Assembly (NCBI RefSeq): GCF_024171955.1
Contig: NZ_JAMTCS010000001.1
Location: 1-64,000, forward strand
From: Promicromonospora thailandica
Lineage (GTDB): Bacteria; Actinomycetota; Actinomycetes; Actinomycetales; Cellulomonadaceae
DNA length: 64,000 nucleotides
Reading direction: 5' to 3'
Part shown: piece after piece, positions 8,524-19,391 of the stretch
How positions within the stretch are numbered: position 1 is the stretch's first letter
Layout: every line of letters starts with the position of its first letter
Position numbers and translations under genes: made by a program
Notes under the pieces: model-generated
Told to the model about the DNA's origin: nothing
Database searches by the model: none
The model's input: the letters and a program-made list of their open reading frames with translations, nothing else

Positions 8524-9231
8524 ATGAGCAAGATCCTGATCGTCATGTCGGCCGCGGACACCTGGGAGCGGACCGACGGCTCCACGTACCCGACCGGGTA
8601 CTGGGCCGAGGAGCTGGCCGCCCCGCACATGCGGTTCACCGAGGCCGGCTACGACGTGGACCTCGCCTCGCCCGGGGGCGTGCTGCAGCCGCTCGACGAG
8701 CACAGCGCCGACCCCGCGATCGCCGGCCCCGACTGCGCCACCTACGTCGAGTACGCGCAGCGGGTGCTGCGCGAGTTCGGCCCGCTGATCCCGCTCGCCG
8801 ACATCGACCCCGCCGACTACGTGGGCGTGGTCGTGCCCGGCGGCCACGGCCCCGTGGTCGACCTCTACCAGGACCCGGACCTCGGGCGCATCCTGCGCCG
8901 CGTCGACGACGCCGCCGGCCTGATCGGCGCCGTGTGCCACGGTCCGGCGGGGCTGCTCAGCGCCGTCGACCCGGACGGGAGCTGGCGCTTCGCGGGCCGC
9001 CGGATGGCCGCCTTCACCGACGAGGAGGAGGAGCTCTTCGGCACGGCGGAGGCCGCACCCTGGCTGCTGGCGTCCCGGCTGCGCGAGATGGGCGCCCGGC
9101 ACGAGGGCGGCACCGCCTACCAGCAGTTCAACGTGCAGGACGGCAACCTCTTCACCGGCCAGAACCCGGCCTCCAGCGCCCGCATGGCCGAGCAGATGAT
9201 CGCGGCCGCCCGCTCCACCGGCCTGGTCTGA
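8524..9231 (+). CDS. DJ-1/PfpI (Hsp31-like) type 1 glutamine amidotransferase domain protein
   Basis: 235 residues from ATG 8524 with AGGAGG just upstream. The nucleophile elbow is AVCHGPAGLL with C138-H139, and the acidic residue near the N-terminus is in YWAEEL (E29/E30), giving the Cys-His-Glu arrangement of Hsp31-type glyoxalase III/chaperones. VVPGGHG (103-109) supplies the oxyanion loop. The usual function is detoxification of methylglyoxal-type dicarbonyls or protein deglycation. Full length for the family. Divergent from the MmyB-type regulator, which probably controls it, and upstream of the fumarate-lyase homologue by 25 bp. Confidence 0.85.
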   Translation: MSKILIVMSAADTWERTDGSTYPTGYWAEELAAPHMRFTEAGYDVDLASPGGVLQPLDEHSADPAIAGPDCATYVEYAQRVLREFGPLIPLADIDPADYVGVVVPGGHGPVVDLYQDPDLGRILRRVDDAAGLIGAVCHGPAGLLSAVDPDGSWRFAGRRMAAFTDEEEELFGTAEAAPWLLASRLREMGARHEGGTAYQQFNVQDGNLFTGQNPASSARMAEQMIAAARSTGLV

Positions 9232-9256
9232 CGACGGACCGAGGAGGCCGAGCACC

Positions 9257-10681
9257 ATGGGCACGTTCTCCCTGCTGACGCACCTCGACGGGTCCGCCGA
9301 GCAGCTCGCCACGTTCTCCGAGCGCAGCTCCGTCGAGGGCTGGCTCGCCGCCGAGCGCGCCCTCGCGCTGGCCCAGGCCGAGCACGGCGTCATCGCCGCC
9401 GACGACGCCGCGGCCATCGTCCTGGCCGCCCGGTTCGACACCGTCGACCTGCCCGCCCTGTGGCAGGTGGCCCGCACGGTCGGCTACCCGGTGCACGGGC
9501 TGGTGGAGCAGATCGGCGGCGCCCTGCCCCCGCACGCGGCGGGCCGGGTCCACTTCGGTGCCACGACGCAGGACGTCATGGACACCGGCCTGGCCCTCCA
9601 GCTCGTGCGCTCGCTCGGCCTCCTCGACCGTGACCTGGGCCTGCTGGGCGATGCCCTGGCGGCCCGGGTCACGGAGCACGCCGGGACGGTCATGCCCGCC
9701 CGGACCCACGCCCAGCAGGCGGTGCCCACCACGCTCGGCGCGACCCTCGCGCCGCTGCTCGCCGAGCTGGCCCGGCACCGCACCCGGATCGCCGAGGCGC
9801 TGCCGCGCCTCGGCGTGGCCCAGCTCTTCGGGGCCGGCGGCACCGCGGCGGCCCTCGGGCCACGCTCGCGCGAGGTCCGGGCCACCTACGCCCGCCTGCT
9901 CGGCCTGCGCGACCCCGGGGTCGCCTGGCACGTCGCCCGCGACGGCGTCGCCGAGTTCGGCTGGCTGTGCGCCACGGTCGCGGCCACGTGCGCGCGCCTC
10001 GCGCGCAACGTCGTCGACCTGTCACGGACCGAGGTCGGCGAGGTGTTCGAGCCGTACACGAGCCACCGCGGCGCCTCGTCCACGATGCCGCAGAAGGTCA
10101 ACCCGATCTCGTCCGAGGCGATCATCGGCCTGTCCGGCGCCGCGGGCGCCCTGGTCTCGTCGCTGCCCCGCATCCAGGAGGCCGGGCACGAGCGAGCCGC
10201 CGGGGAGTGGCAGATCGAGTGGCAGGTGATCCCGCAGCTCGCCGTGCTCGCGGGCAGCGCGCTCGAGCAGACCCGCGTCGTGGTCGAGGGCCTGCGGGTC
10301 GACGCCGACCGGATGCGCGCCAACCTCGGCCTGGAGGGCGGGCTCGTCATGGCGGAGGCGCACATGATGCACATGGCCGACCGCATCGGTCACCAGCTCG
10401 CCCACGACCTGCTCTACGAGGCGGCCACCCGGGCCCGCGCCCGGCACACGCCCCTCGACCCCGCGCTGCGCGAGGTCGCCGCGGAGCAGGGCCACACCGA
10501 CGCCCTCCCGGACGTGACCATCTCGCCGGAGGACTACCTCGGCGAGGCCACGACCGTCACCCGGGTCGCCGTCGACCACTGGGCCGCCGCCCCGGCGCTG
10601 CCCACCACGCCCGTGCCCGTCGCCGAGCTGGCGACCCGCACCCGCACCCCGCAGTCCACCCCGAAGGGAACCCGTTCATGA
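9257..10681 (+). CDS. Fumarate lyase superfamily protein (adenylosuccinate lyase / carboxymuconate cycloisomerase-like)
   Basis: 474 residues. The superfamily signature GASSTMPQKVNP lies at residues 272-283 with the mobile catalytic Ser in its SS pair; GATTQD (101-106) and ARTHAQQA (His151) supply the other substrate-binding and base regions. The best match by motif is the 3-carboxy-cis,cis-muconate cycloisomerase/adenylosuccinate lyase-like group, not housekeeping PurB. The reaction would be beta-elimination or lactonisation of a succinyl-type substrate. Its stop overlaps the ATG of the aldehyde dehydrogenase (ATGA at 10678), so the two are translationally coupled. A lyase that releases a semialdehyde-yielding product, with the dehydrogenase oxidising it, is a plausible two-step route. 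Confidence 0.8.
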   Translation: MGTFSLLTHLDGSAEQLATFSERSSVEGWLAAERALALAQAEHGVIAADDAAAIVLAARFDTVDLPALWQVARTVGYPVHGLVEQIGGALPPHAAGRVHFGATTQDVMDTGLALQLVRSLGLLDRDLGLLGDALAARVTEHAGTVMPARTHAQQAVPTTLGATLAPLLAELARHRTRIAEALPRLGVAQLFGAGGTAAALGPRSREVRATYARLLGLRDPGVAWHVARDGVAEFGWLCATVAATCARLARNVVDLSRTEVGEVFEPYTSHRGASSTMPQKVNPISSEAIIGLSGAAGALVSSLPRIQEAGHERAAGEWQIEWQVIPQLAVLAGSALEQTRVVVEGLRVDADRMRANLGLEGGLVMAEAHMMHMADRIGHQLAHDLLYEAATRARARHTPLDPALREVAAEQGHTDALPDVTISPEDYLGEATTVTRVAVDHWAAAPALPTTPVPVAELATRTRTPQSTPKGTRS

Positions 10682-12159
10682 ACACCATCAGCGCGCACGC
10701 CTCCAACGACCCGACCGCGCAGGACCTGGGCGTCGACCCGCGGCTCTTCCTCGGCGGACGCCGGCAGCACGGGTCCACCGGGCAGACGATCGTCGTCGAG
10801 AACCCCGCCACGGGCACCGCCCTGACGGAGGTCGCGAGCGCCACGCCCGCCGACGCCCTCGCCGCCCTGGACGCGGCGTCCGCGGTGCAGGAGACCTGGG
10901 CCGCGACGCCGCCGCGCGAGCGCGGCGAGATCCTGCGCCGGGCGTACGAGATCCTGACCGACCGGGCGGAGGAGCTCGCCCGCATCATCACGCTCGAGAT
11001 GGGCAAGTCCCTCGAGGAGTCGCGGGGCGAGGTGGCCTACGGCGCCGACTACCTGCGCTGGTTCTCCGAGGAGGCCGTGCGCATCTCCGGCGAGTGGAAG
11101 GTCAACGCCGCGGGGACCGCCCGCGTGCTCACCATGCGCCAGCCCGTGGGCCCGTGCCTGCTCATCACGCCGTGGAACGCGCCCCTGGCCATGCCGGCCC
11201 GCAAGATCGGCCCCGCGATCGCCGCGGGCTGCACGATGATCCTCAAGCCGGCGGCCCAGACGCCGCTGACCGCGCTGTTCCTCGCGGAGGCGCTGGCCGA
11301 CGCCGGGCTGCCCGAGGGCGTGCTCAGCGTGCTGCCGACGTCCGACGCCGGCGGCCTCACCGACGCCCTCTTCGCCGACGACCGCATCCGCAAGGTGTCC
11401 TTCACCGGGTCCACCGAGGTGGGGCGCATGCTGCTGCGCAAGTCCGCCGACCACGTGCTGCGCACGTCCATGGAGCTCGGCGGCAACGCCCCGTTCATCG
11501 TGTGCTCCGATGCCGACGTGGACGCCGCCGTAGACGGCGCCATGCTCGCCAAGATCCGCAACAACGGCGAGGCCTGCGTGGCCGCCAACCGGTTCCTGGT
11601 GCACGCCGACGTCGCCGAGGAGTTCTCGGCGAAGTTCGCCGAGCGCATGCGCGCGCTGCGCACGGGCGACGGCAGCGAGCCGGGCGTGCAGGTGGGCCCG
11701 CTCATCGACGCCGCCCAGCGGGACAAGGTCGCCGGCCTCGTGGCCGACGCGATCGCGCAGGGCGGGCGCCTCGTCACCGGCGGCGCCTCCCCCGACGGCG
11801 CGGGCTACTTCTTCACGCCCACCGTCATCACGGACGTCCCGGCGTCGGCCCGGATCAACCGCGAGGAGGTGTTCGGCCCGGTCGCCCCGATCCGCGTCTT
11901 CCACGACGACGACGAGGCGGTCCGCCTCGCCAACGACACCGAGTACGGGCTGGTGGCCTACCTGTACACGCGCGACGTGAGCCGCGCCGTCCGCCTGTCC
12001 GAGCGGCTCCAGACCGGCATGGTGGGCCTGAACCGCGGGCTCGTCTCCGACCCGGCGGCCCCGTTCGGCGGCGTCAAGCAGTCGGGCATGGGCCGCGAGG
12101 GCGGCTCGGCCGGCATCGACGAGTACCTCGAGACGAAGTACGTGGCGCTCGCCGTGTGA
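10678..12159 (+). CDS. gabD: NAD(P)-dependent succinate-semialdehyde dehydrogenase-like aldehyde dehydrogenase
   Basis: 493 residues. The aldehyde dehydrogenase catalytic set is complete: N167 in TPWNAPL, E266 in MELGGNAP and nucleophile C300 in NNGEACVAANR. Binding-pocket sequence and length fit the SSADH/glutarate-semialdehyde group, which oxidises the semialdehyde to the dicarboxylic acid in the cytoplasm. It is coupled to the upstream fumarate-lyase homologue by an ATGA overlap, which argues that its in vivo substrate comes from that enzyme and not necessarily from the GABA shunt. The symbol is by family resemblance only. Confidence 0.8.
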   Translation: MNTISAHASNDPTAQDLGVDPRLFLGGRRQHGSTGQTIVVENPATGTALTEVASATPADALAALDAASAVQETWAATPPRERGEILRRAYEILTDRAEELARIITLEMGKSLEESRGEVAYGADYLRWFSEEAVRISGEWKVNAAGTARVLTMRQPVGPCLLITPWNAPLAMPARKIGPAIAAGCTMILKPAAQTPLTALFLAEALADAGLPEGVLSVLPTSDAGGLTDALFADDRIRKVSFTGSTEVGRMLLRKSADHVLRTSMELGGNAPFIVCSDADVDAAVDGAMLAKIRNNGEACVAANRFLVHADVAEEFSAKFAERMRALRTGDGSEPGVQVGPLIDAAQRDKVAGLVADAIAQGGRLVTGGASPDGAGYFFTPTVITDVPASARINREEVFGPVAPIRVFHDDDEAVRLANDTEYGLVAYLYTRDVSRAVRLSERLQTGMVGLNRGLVSDPAAPFGGVKQSGMGREGGSAGIDEYLETKYVALAV

Positions 12160-12187
12160 TCCTCCGGCGCGGGCGGGGCCCGCGGGG

Positions 12188-13069
12188 TCAGCCCCGCGCG
12201 GCCCCCGCCGCGGCGTCCGTCTCCGCGGCCCACGAGCCGAGGAGGCGCAGCCGTTCGGCCGACGGCGACCCCGGTTCGGCCGTGTAGACCAGCAGCACCT
12301 GGCCGGGTTCGGCGGTCAGCGCGAGCTCCTCGTAGGCCAGGGTGAGCTCGCCGACGACGGGGTGCCGGAACCGCTTGGTGCCGGCGCCGTGGATGCGTAC
12401 GTCGTGGGCCGCCCACAGCGTGCGGAACACCTCGCTGCGCGTCGAGAGCTCGCCGACGAGGTCCTGCAGGGCCTTGTCGTGCGGGTCGCGGCCCGCCTGG
12501 ACGCGCATCATGGCCGCGCACATGGCGGCGAACCGGTCTCAGTCCGGGTAGAAGTCGTGGGCGGCCGGGTCGAGGAACAGGAAGCGCGCGATGTTCGGCG
12601 TCCGGCCGCCCTGCCCGATCAGGGGCGAGTAGAACGCCCGGCCGAGCGCGTTGGCCGCGATCATGTCCTGCCGCTGGTCGCGGACCACGGCCACGGCGTC
12701 CCGCATCGCGTCGAGCGTCCACTGCAGGCCGGGCCGGGGCGCGCCCGCGCGGGTGGCCCGCCGCCGGCCGCGGCCGGACGACGGCACGCCGTCGGCGGCG
12801 CGCGCCAGGTCGAGCAGGTGGGCGTGCTCGGCGTCGTCGAGCCGCAGCGCCCGGGACAGCGCGTCCAGGACGGCCGCCGACGCGCCGCCCAGGGCGCCCC
12901 GCTCCAGCTTCGCGTAGTACTCCACGCTCACCCCGGCCAGCGCGGCCACCTCGCTGCGACGCAGACCCTGGACCCGGCGGTTCGACCCCGCGGGCAGCCC
13001 GGCCGCCTCCGGCGCCACGCGCGCCCGGCGGGTCATGAGGAACTCACGCACCTCGGCTCGGTTGTCCAT
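12188..13069 (-). pseudogene. XRE/MmyB-family regulator interrupted by an in-frame stop
   Basis: Translation from ATG 13069 gives a normal MmyB-type regulator: HTH LRRSEVAALAGVSVEYYAKLERG near residues 38-60, then FLFLDPAAHDFYPD. It meets TGA at 12539-12541 and continues in the same frame as DRFAAMCAAMM...TKRFRHPVVGELTLAYEEL to 12188. In homologues the position after FYPD is Trp (compare FVDW in the intact paralogue at 7506-8375), so one TGG to TGA change explains the stop. The rest of the frame is clean, so the lesion is recent, a sequencing error, or suppressed. It is divergent from the zinc alcohol dehydrogenase gene it would be expected to regulate. Confidence 0.85.
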
Positions 13070-13214
13070 GGATCCAGGCTACGGCGGGCGCCCGGGGCGG
13101 GAGGTGCCCTGGTGGTACACCCCACGCCAGGGACTCCCCCGCGGCCGGACGCCGCCCAAGACTGGACGAGCCGCGCCGTTCCGGGTGCGGCTCCCCGAGC
13201 AAGGAGTGAGACCC

Positions 13215-14237
13215 ATGCGTGGAGTTGTCATGCACGCCCCCGGCGACGTGCGCGTCGAGGAGCGCCCCGACGCGACGATCGTCGAGCCCACCGACGCCGT
13301 GATCCGGGTGACCGCGTCCTGCATCTGCGGGTCGGACCTGTGGGGCTACCGCGGCCCTGCGCCGCTGGCCGAGCCCCGGCCGATGGGGCACGAGTACGTG
13401 GGGGTCGTGGAGCAGGTGGGCGACGAGGTGCGCGACATCACGGTCGGCGACTACGTCGTCGGCTCCTTCGTCGCCTCCGACAACACGTGCGAGATCTGCC
13501 GGGCCGGCTACCAGTCGCGCTGCGTCCACCACGTGATGATGGGCACCGTGGGCACGCAGGCCGAGCTGGCCCGCATCCCGCACGCCGACGGCACCCTCGT
13601 GCCGACACCGGGCGTGCCCGACGCCGACCTCGTCCCCTCGCTGCTGGCCGCGTCCGACGTGCTGGGCACCGGCTGGTTCGCGGCTGTGGCCGCCGAGGCC
13701 GGCCCCGGCAGGACGATCGCGGTGGTCGGCGACGGCGCCGTGGGCCTGTCCGCGGTGCTCGCCGCCAGGCAGCTCGGCGCCGAACGGATCGTCCTGTTCA
13801 GCCGGCACCCCGAGCGCGCCGCCCTGGGCCGCAAGTTCGGCGCCACCGACGTGGTCGAGGAGCGCGGCGACGCCGGGGCGGCCCGCGTCAAGGAGCTGAC
13901 CGGCGGGTACGGCGCCCACGGCGTGGTCGAGGCCGTCGGTACCGACGAGGCGATGTCGCAGGCGATCCGCTCGGCGCGCCCCGGCGGGCACGTCGGGTTC
14001 GTCGGCCTGTCGCACGACGTGCACCTCGACGGCCTCGAGCTGTTCTACAGCACGGTGCACCTGCACGGCGGGCCCGCCCCCGTGCGCCGGTTCCTGCCCG
14101 AGCTGGTCCGCCTCATCTGGGACCGCACCATCGACCCGGGGCAGGTCTTCGACCTGACGCTCCCCCTGGAGCAGGCGGCCGACGGCTACCGCGCGATGGA
14201 CGAGCGGCGCGCCACCAAGGTGCTGCTCACGCCGTGA
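13215..14237 (+). CDS. Zinc-dependent alcohol dehydrogenase (MDR superfamily)
   Basis: 340 residues from ATG 13215, AAGGAG at 13201-13206. Catalytic zinc ligands are C38 (CGSD) and H59-E60 (MGHEYVG). The structural zinc lobe DNTCEICRAGYQSRC keeps C92, C95 and C103 but has Asp/Asn at the expected first cysteine. The Rossmann segment is VVGDGAVGLSAVLAARQLGA. The family oxidises alcohols or reduces aldehydes with NAD(P). The upstream divergent regulator gene is broken, so control of this gene may have been lost. The substrate cannot be read from sequence. Confidence 0.85.
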   Translation: MRGVVMHAPGDVRVEERPDATIVEPTDAVIRVTASCICGSDLWGYRGPAPLAEPRPMGHEYVGVVEQVGDEVRDITVGDYVVGSFVASDNTCEICRAGYQSRCVHHVMMGTVGTQAELARIPHADGTLVPTPGVPDADLVPSLLAASDVLGTGWFAAVAAEAGPGRTIAVVGDGAVGLSAVLAARQLGAERIVLFSRHPERAALGRKFGATDVVEERGDAGAARVKELTGGYGAHGVVEAVGTDEAMSQAIRSARPGGHVGFVGLSHDVHLDGLELFYSTVHLHGGPAPVRRFLPELVRLIWDRTIDPGQVFDLTLPLEQAADGYRAMDERRATKVLLTP

Positions 14238-14262
14238 CGCGGGCGGACATCGCGGCGGGCGC

Positions 14263-15537
14263 TCAGGAGGCCAGCGGGTCGCCTCCCGGCGGGAGGTTGG
14301 CCCGCTGGCCGGCCCGGTCCAGGGTGCGGTCCGGGAGCCAGATCGTGAACGTGCTGCCCCGGTCCCCGTGGTCGGCGTGGAGCAGGTGGCCGTCGTGGCT
14401 CTCGGCCACCTGGCGGGCGATGGCCAGGCCGAGGCCCGTACCGTCCGGTGCCTCACCGGGCCGGTCGTCCGCCCCGCCGTCCGGGCCCCGGTAGAACCGG
14501 TCGAAGATCCGGTCGCGGGCCTCGGGCGGGACGCCGGGACCCTCGTCGGCGACGGCGACCCAGGCCCACCCCTGCCGGCTGCCCACGCCCACCGTGACGG
14601 CGCTGCCCGCCGGGGCGAGCCGCACCGCGTTGGACAGCAGGTTGTCCAGCGCGCGAGCCAGCGCGTTCGCGTCGCCGTACGCGACCGGCCCGGGGTGGGC
14701 CCGCTCGGTGATGGACACGCCCCGCCGTCCGGCCACCGCCCGGTTCTCGCGCGCGGCGGCCGCCGCGAGCGCCGCGAGGTCCACCTCGCGGTCGGTGAAC
14801 GCCTCCGAGCGGAGGCGGGCGGTGGCCAGCAGGTCCTCCAGCAGGCGCGACATGCGGCCGGTCGCGGCGAGCACGACGGCGGTCGCCTCGGCCCGCTGCG
14901 CGCGGTCGGCCTGGTCGTCGGCGAGCACCGCCTCGACGTTGGCCTGCACCACCATGACGGGGTTGCGCAGCTCGTGGGAGACGTCCTCGATGAGCCGCCG
15001 CTCGGCGCTGAAGGCGCGGTCGAGGCGGTCGAGCATGCCGTCGATGGTGTCGGCGAGGGTGCGCAGCTCGTCGTGGGGTCCGGTGGCGCCGATGCGGCGG
15101 GAGAGGTCGGTCGCGCCGATCTCCTGGGCGGTGCGGGTGATCGCCTCGACGGGTCGCAGCGCACGCCCGGCCACCCACCAGCCGATCACCACGCTGAGCA
15201 GGAACATGATCCCGAGCGCCACCGCGGAGTAGTCGCGCAGGGTCTGCAGGGCGGTCCAGTTCACGGCGTGCTGCACGGTGTCGAGGTCGGCGGCCTGGAA
15301 CTGCTCGCCCGGCTTGTAGGCGATGCTGCCGTCGGGCTTCTTCTCGAACCGCTTGACGGTGACGGGGTCCAGGGGCGCGGCCACGACGGTGCTGGACAGC
15401 GCCAGGTACACGCCCGCGAGGATGAGCGCGGTGACGCCGAACAGGGTGGCGGAGTAGGTCAGCGCGAGCCGCATCCGGACGGTGCGTGCCCACCCCGGCA
15501 GCCGCACACGGCGCGGGGACGGGCCGGTGCGGGTCAT
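14263..15537 (-). CDS. Sensor histidine kinase (HAMP, HisKA, HATPase)
   Basis: 424 residues from ATG 15537, which overlaps the stop of the response regulator (ATGA). Two membrane segments (about 27-47 and 105-127) flank a short extracytoplasmic sensor of about 55 residues. HAMP follows (RALRPVEAITRTAQEIGATDLSRRI), then the H-box DVSHELRNPVMVV with phospho-acceptor H188. The ATP lid motifs are LDNLLSNAVR, DEGPGVPPEARDRIFDRFYRG and GTGLGLAIARQV. It autophosphorylates and passes phosphate to the coupled OmpR-type regulator. The signal is unknown; the small sensor loop is Lys-rich with no obvious binding domain. Confidence 0.92.
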   Translation of the reverse strand: MTRTGPSPRRVRLPGWARTVRMRLALTYSATLFGVTALILAGVYLALSSTVVAAPLDPVTVKRFEKKPDGSIAYKPGEQFQAADLDTVQHAVNWTALQTLRDYSAVALGIMFLLSVVIGWWVAGRALRPVEAITRTAQEIGATDLSRRIGATGPHDELRTLADTIDGMLDRLDRAFSAERRLIEDVSHELRNPVMVVQANVEAVLADDQADRAQRAEATAVVLAATGRMSRLLEDLLATARLRSEAFTDREVDLAALAAAAARENRAVAGRRGVSITERAHPGPVAYGDANALARALDNLLSNAVRLAPAGSAVTVGVGSRQGWAWVAVADEGPGVPPEARDRIFDRFYRGPDGGADDRPGEAPDGTGLGLAIARQVAESHDGHLLHADHGDRGSTFTIWLPDRTLDRAGQRANLPPGGDPLAS

Positions 15538-16253
15538 GCGAGCACGCCGCCGATGGGTGCGGGCAGCTCGCGCAGCCGGTAGCCCCGGCCGATGACGGTC
15601 TCCAGGGCAGGCTCCTCGTCGTCGACGGTGAGCTTGCGGCGCAGGGTGCCGACGGTGACGCGCACCGTCTGCGTGAACGGGTCGGCGTTCTCGTCCCACA
15701 CGTGCTCGAGCAGCTCCTCGGCGGGCACCACGTAGGCGGGCCGGCTCATGAGGTAGCGCAGCACGGCGAACTCCTTGCGGGTCAGGGCGAGCTCCCGCGC
15801 GCCGCGCCAGGCGAGCTGCCGGGCGGCGTCGAGCCGGATGGGGCCGTGCGTGAGCACGGCGGCGGCCACCTCGCGTGCCTCGCGGCGCAGCAGGGCGCGG
15901 ATGCGGGCGGACAGCTCGATGATCGCGAAGGGTTTGACGAGGTAGTCGTCGGCGCCCACGTCGAGGCCGGTCACCCGGTCGGTGAGGCGGCCGCGCGCGG
16001 TGAGCATGAGGATGCGCGGCGGGTCGCCGTCAGCGAGGGGCACCTGGCCGGCGCGGACGGCGCGGGTCAGGTCGAAGCCGGTGCCGTCGGGCAGGTTCAC
16101 GTCGAGCAGCACGAGGTCGTAGGGGCTCAGGGCCAGCTTGTCCCGCGCCTCGCCGACGGTGCGCGCGTGGTCGACGGCGTAGCCCTCCCTGCGCAGCGCG
16201 ACCTCCAGGGCGCTCACGAGCCCTGCCTCGTCCTCCACGATCAGCAGCCGCAC
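15534..16253 (-). CDS. OmpR/PhoB family response regulator
   Basis: 239 residues from GTG 16253. The receiver domain has D8-E9 (VEDE), phospho-acceptor D51 (LLDVNLPDG) and the conserved Lys in DYLVKPF; a winged-helix DNA-binding domain follows (LTRKEFAVLRYLMSRPAYVV, then TVRVTVGTLRRKL). It is the first gene of a two-gene operon with the kinase. It is divergent from the moxR-type operon across about 116 bp, so autoregulation or control of that operon is possible but not shown. Confidence 0.92.
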   Translation of the reverse strand: MRLLIVEDEAGLVSALEVALRREGYAVDHARTVGEARDKLALSPYDLVLLDVNLPDGTGFDLTRAVRAGQVPLADGDPPRILMLTARGRLTDRVTGLDVGADDYLVKPFAIIELSARIRALLRREAREVAAAVLTHGPIRLDAARQLAWRGARELALTRKEFAVLRYLMSRPAYVVPAEELLEHVWDENADPFTQTVRVTVGTLRRKLTVDDEEPALETVIGRGYRLRELPAPIGGVLA

Positions 16254-16369
16254 ACCAGAACCGTAACCGCCGAGGACCGGGACCGACAGGCCCTGCCGGC
16301 CGGGCGCTTTCGGTCGGCTTTCGTTCGGGTTTCCCGCAGTTTTCTCCCCTGTCCGGTGGAGTCGGTGCC

Positions 16370-17412
<1,043 letters not shown>

Positions 17413-17416
<4 letters not shown>

Positions 17417-18330
17417 CCGACGGCGCGGCCAGGTTCCGCCGCCTCGAGCTCACGGTGCGGCGCCGGGTCGACGGGCTGCTGCAGGGCGACGCCGACGGCG
17501 ACGCCCTGGGTCCCGGCACCGACCCGGAGGAGCTCACGCTCTACCAGCCGGGCGGCGACGTGCGCCGCATCGACTGGAACGTCACGGCCCGCACCGGCGA
17601 GCCGCACCTGTGGCGCACGCGCGCCCAGCACGAGCTCGACACCTGGCTGCTCGTGGACCGCAGCCCCAGCATGGCGTTCGGCACGGCGCTGACCGAGAAG
17701 GTCGACGTCGCCGAGCGCGTGGCGGCCGCCGTCGGCCTGCTGACCGCTGGACCCGGCAACCGCGTGGGCGTCGGCCTGGTCGACGCCGCGGGCCTGCGCT
17801 GGCTCGCGCCCCGCCCGGGGCCGGCCGCCGCGGCCCTGCTGACCCGGCTCGGCCCTGCCGCCCGGGAGGGCGACGCCGCGGTGCCGCTCGCCGACGCGCT
17901 GCGCGGCCTCGGCGCCCGCGCCCGCCGCCGCGGGCTATGCGTGGTGGTCACCGACCTGGTGGTGCCCGACGGCGCCGTCGAACGTCCCTTCGCCTGGGAG
18001 GGTCCGCTGCGCCGGCTGACCGCGCGGCACGACGTGGTCGTGGTGGAGATCGACGACCCCCGGGAGCGGGAGCTGCCCGACGTGGGCGAGGCCGTGCTCG
18101 TGGACCCGGAGACGGGGCTGCAGCGCGAGATCTCCACGTCCGACCCCGAGCTGCGGCTCGCCTACGCCCTGGAGGCCGCCCGCCACCGGGACCAGACCGC
18201 CGCGGCGGTGCGCGCGTGCCGTGCCGAGCACGTGCGCGTGGGCACGGACGAGGACTGGGCGACGGCGCTCGCCCGGTTCGTCCGGGAGCGCCGCCGCACC
18301 CCCGCCCGACGCGTCCGGAGGACCCGATGA
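17413..18330 (+). CDS. DUF58 domain protein, MoxR partner
   Basis: 305 residues, coupled to both neighbours by ATGA overlaps. The DUF58 hallmark RRIDWNVTARTGEPHLW lies near residues 52-68, followed by WLLVDRSPSMAFG, a VWA-like metal-binding strand. Some DUF58 proteins carry N-terminal membrane anchors; this one does not. DUF58 proteins are regular companions of MoxR ATPases and VWA proteins and are presumed clients; the biochemical role is unknown. Confidence 0.88.
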
Positions 18331-19340
18331 CCTTCACCAGCCCCCTGTTCCTGCTGGCCCTCGTGCCGGTGGCCGCCCTGGCCGCCGCCTACGTGGTGCT
18401 GCGCCGGCGCCGCACCCGGTACGCCGTGCGGTTCGCGACCCTGCCGATGCTCGACCGCGTGGCCCCCGCCCGCCCCCGGTGGCGGCGCCACCTGGCCACC
18501 GGCCTGGTCCTGACCGCGCTGGCCGCGTTCGCGCTGGCGGCCGCCGGCCCCCAGATGCGCCTCCAGGTGCCGTACGAACGGGCCACCGTCATCGTCGCGA
18601 TCGACGTGTCCGGCTCGATGGAGGCGCAGGACGTGCCCCCGGACCGCCTGACGGCGGCGAAGGAGGCGGCCGCGCAGTTCGTCCGCGACCTGCCCGGCAC
18701 GGTGCAGGTCGGCGCCGTCGCCTTCGCCGAGGGCGCGTCGCTGGTGGCCCCCGTCAGCGACGACCGCGCCCTGGTCGAGCGGGCCATCGCGAGCCTGGAG
18801 GCCGACGGCGGCACCGCCATCGGCGAGGCCGTGTTCACGTCGGCCGAGGAGGTGGTGCGACAGGCGAGCGCTGCCCCGTCGGACGCGTCCGGCTCGCCGG
18901 GCTCGTCGAGCTCGGCCGGGACCGCCGACGACGACGCCGAGGTCGCCGAGCCGGTCCCCGCCCGGCTGGTGCTGCTCTCCGACGGGCACAACACCGCCGG
19001 CCGCAGCCCCGCCGAGTCCGTGCAGGCGGCGCTCGACGCGGAGATGCCCGTCTCGACGATCGCCTACGGCACGCCCTCCGGCACCATCGGCAACGGGGTG
19101 CGCACCCAGTCCGCGCCCGCCGACGCCGCGTCGCTGCGGATGCTCGCCGAACGCACCGGCGGCCACTTCTACAGCGCCGAGAGCGTGGCCGAGCTGGACC
19201 AGGTCTACGAGGACATCGGCTCGGCGGTCGGCTGGCGCACCGAGACGACGTCCGTCACCACCCCGCTGATCCTCCTCGGCCTCGGCCTCGCGGTCGTCGC
19301 CACGGCGCTGTCGCTGCGCTGGTTCTCCCGGCTCGTCTGA
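18327..19340 (+). CDS. Membrane-anchored VWA-domain (BatA-like) protein
   Basis: 337 residues starting inside the DUF58 stop (ATGA at 18327). N-terminal segments at about 7-25 and 58-73 and one C-terminal segment (LILLGLGLAVVATALSL) anchor a VWA domain. Its metal site D93-x-S95-x-S97 in AIDVSGSM and the later LLSDGHN are intact. BatA-like proteins project the VWA domain into the cytoplasm or periplasm next to MoxR/DUF58 and are linked to stress tolerance or envelope integrity in other bacteria. Between MIDAS motifs there is a Ser/Asp-rich insert (residues about 185-215), probably a flexible loop. Confidence 0.88.
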   Translation: MTFTSPLFLLALVPVAALAAAYVVLRRRRTRYAVRFATLPMLDRVAPARPRWRRHLATGLVLTALAAFALAAAGPQMRLQVPYERATVIVAIDVSGSMEAQDVPPDRLTAAKEAAAQFVRDLPGTVQVGAVAFAEGASLVAPVSDDRALVERAIASLEADGGTAIGEAVFTSAEEVVRQASAAPSDASGSPGSSSSAGTADDDAEVAEPVPARLVLLSDGHNTAGRSPAESVQAALDAEMPVSTIAYGTPSGTIGNGVRTQSAPADAASLRMLAERTGGHFYSAESVAELDQVYEDIGSAVGWRTETTSVTTPLILLGLGLAVVATALSLRWFSRLV

Positions 19341-19391
19341 CCCGTCCGCTCGCCCGACCCGTCCGCTCGCCCGACCTGAAGGAGTGGTCCC

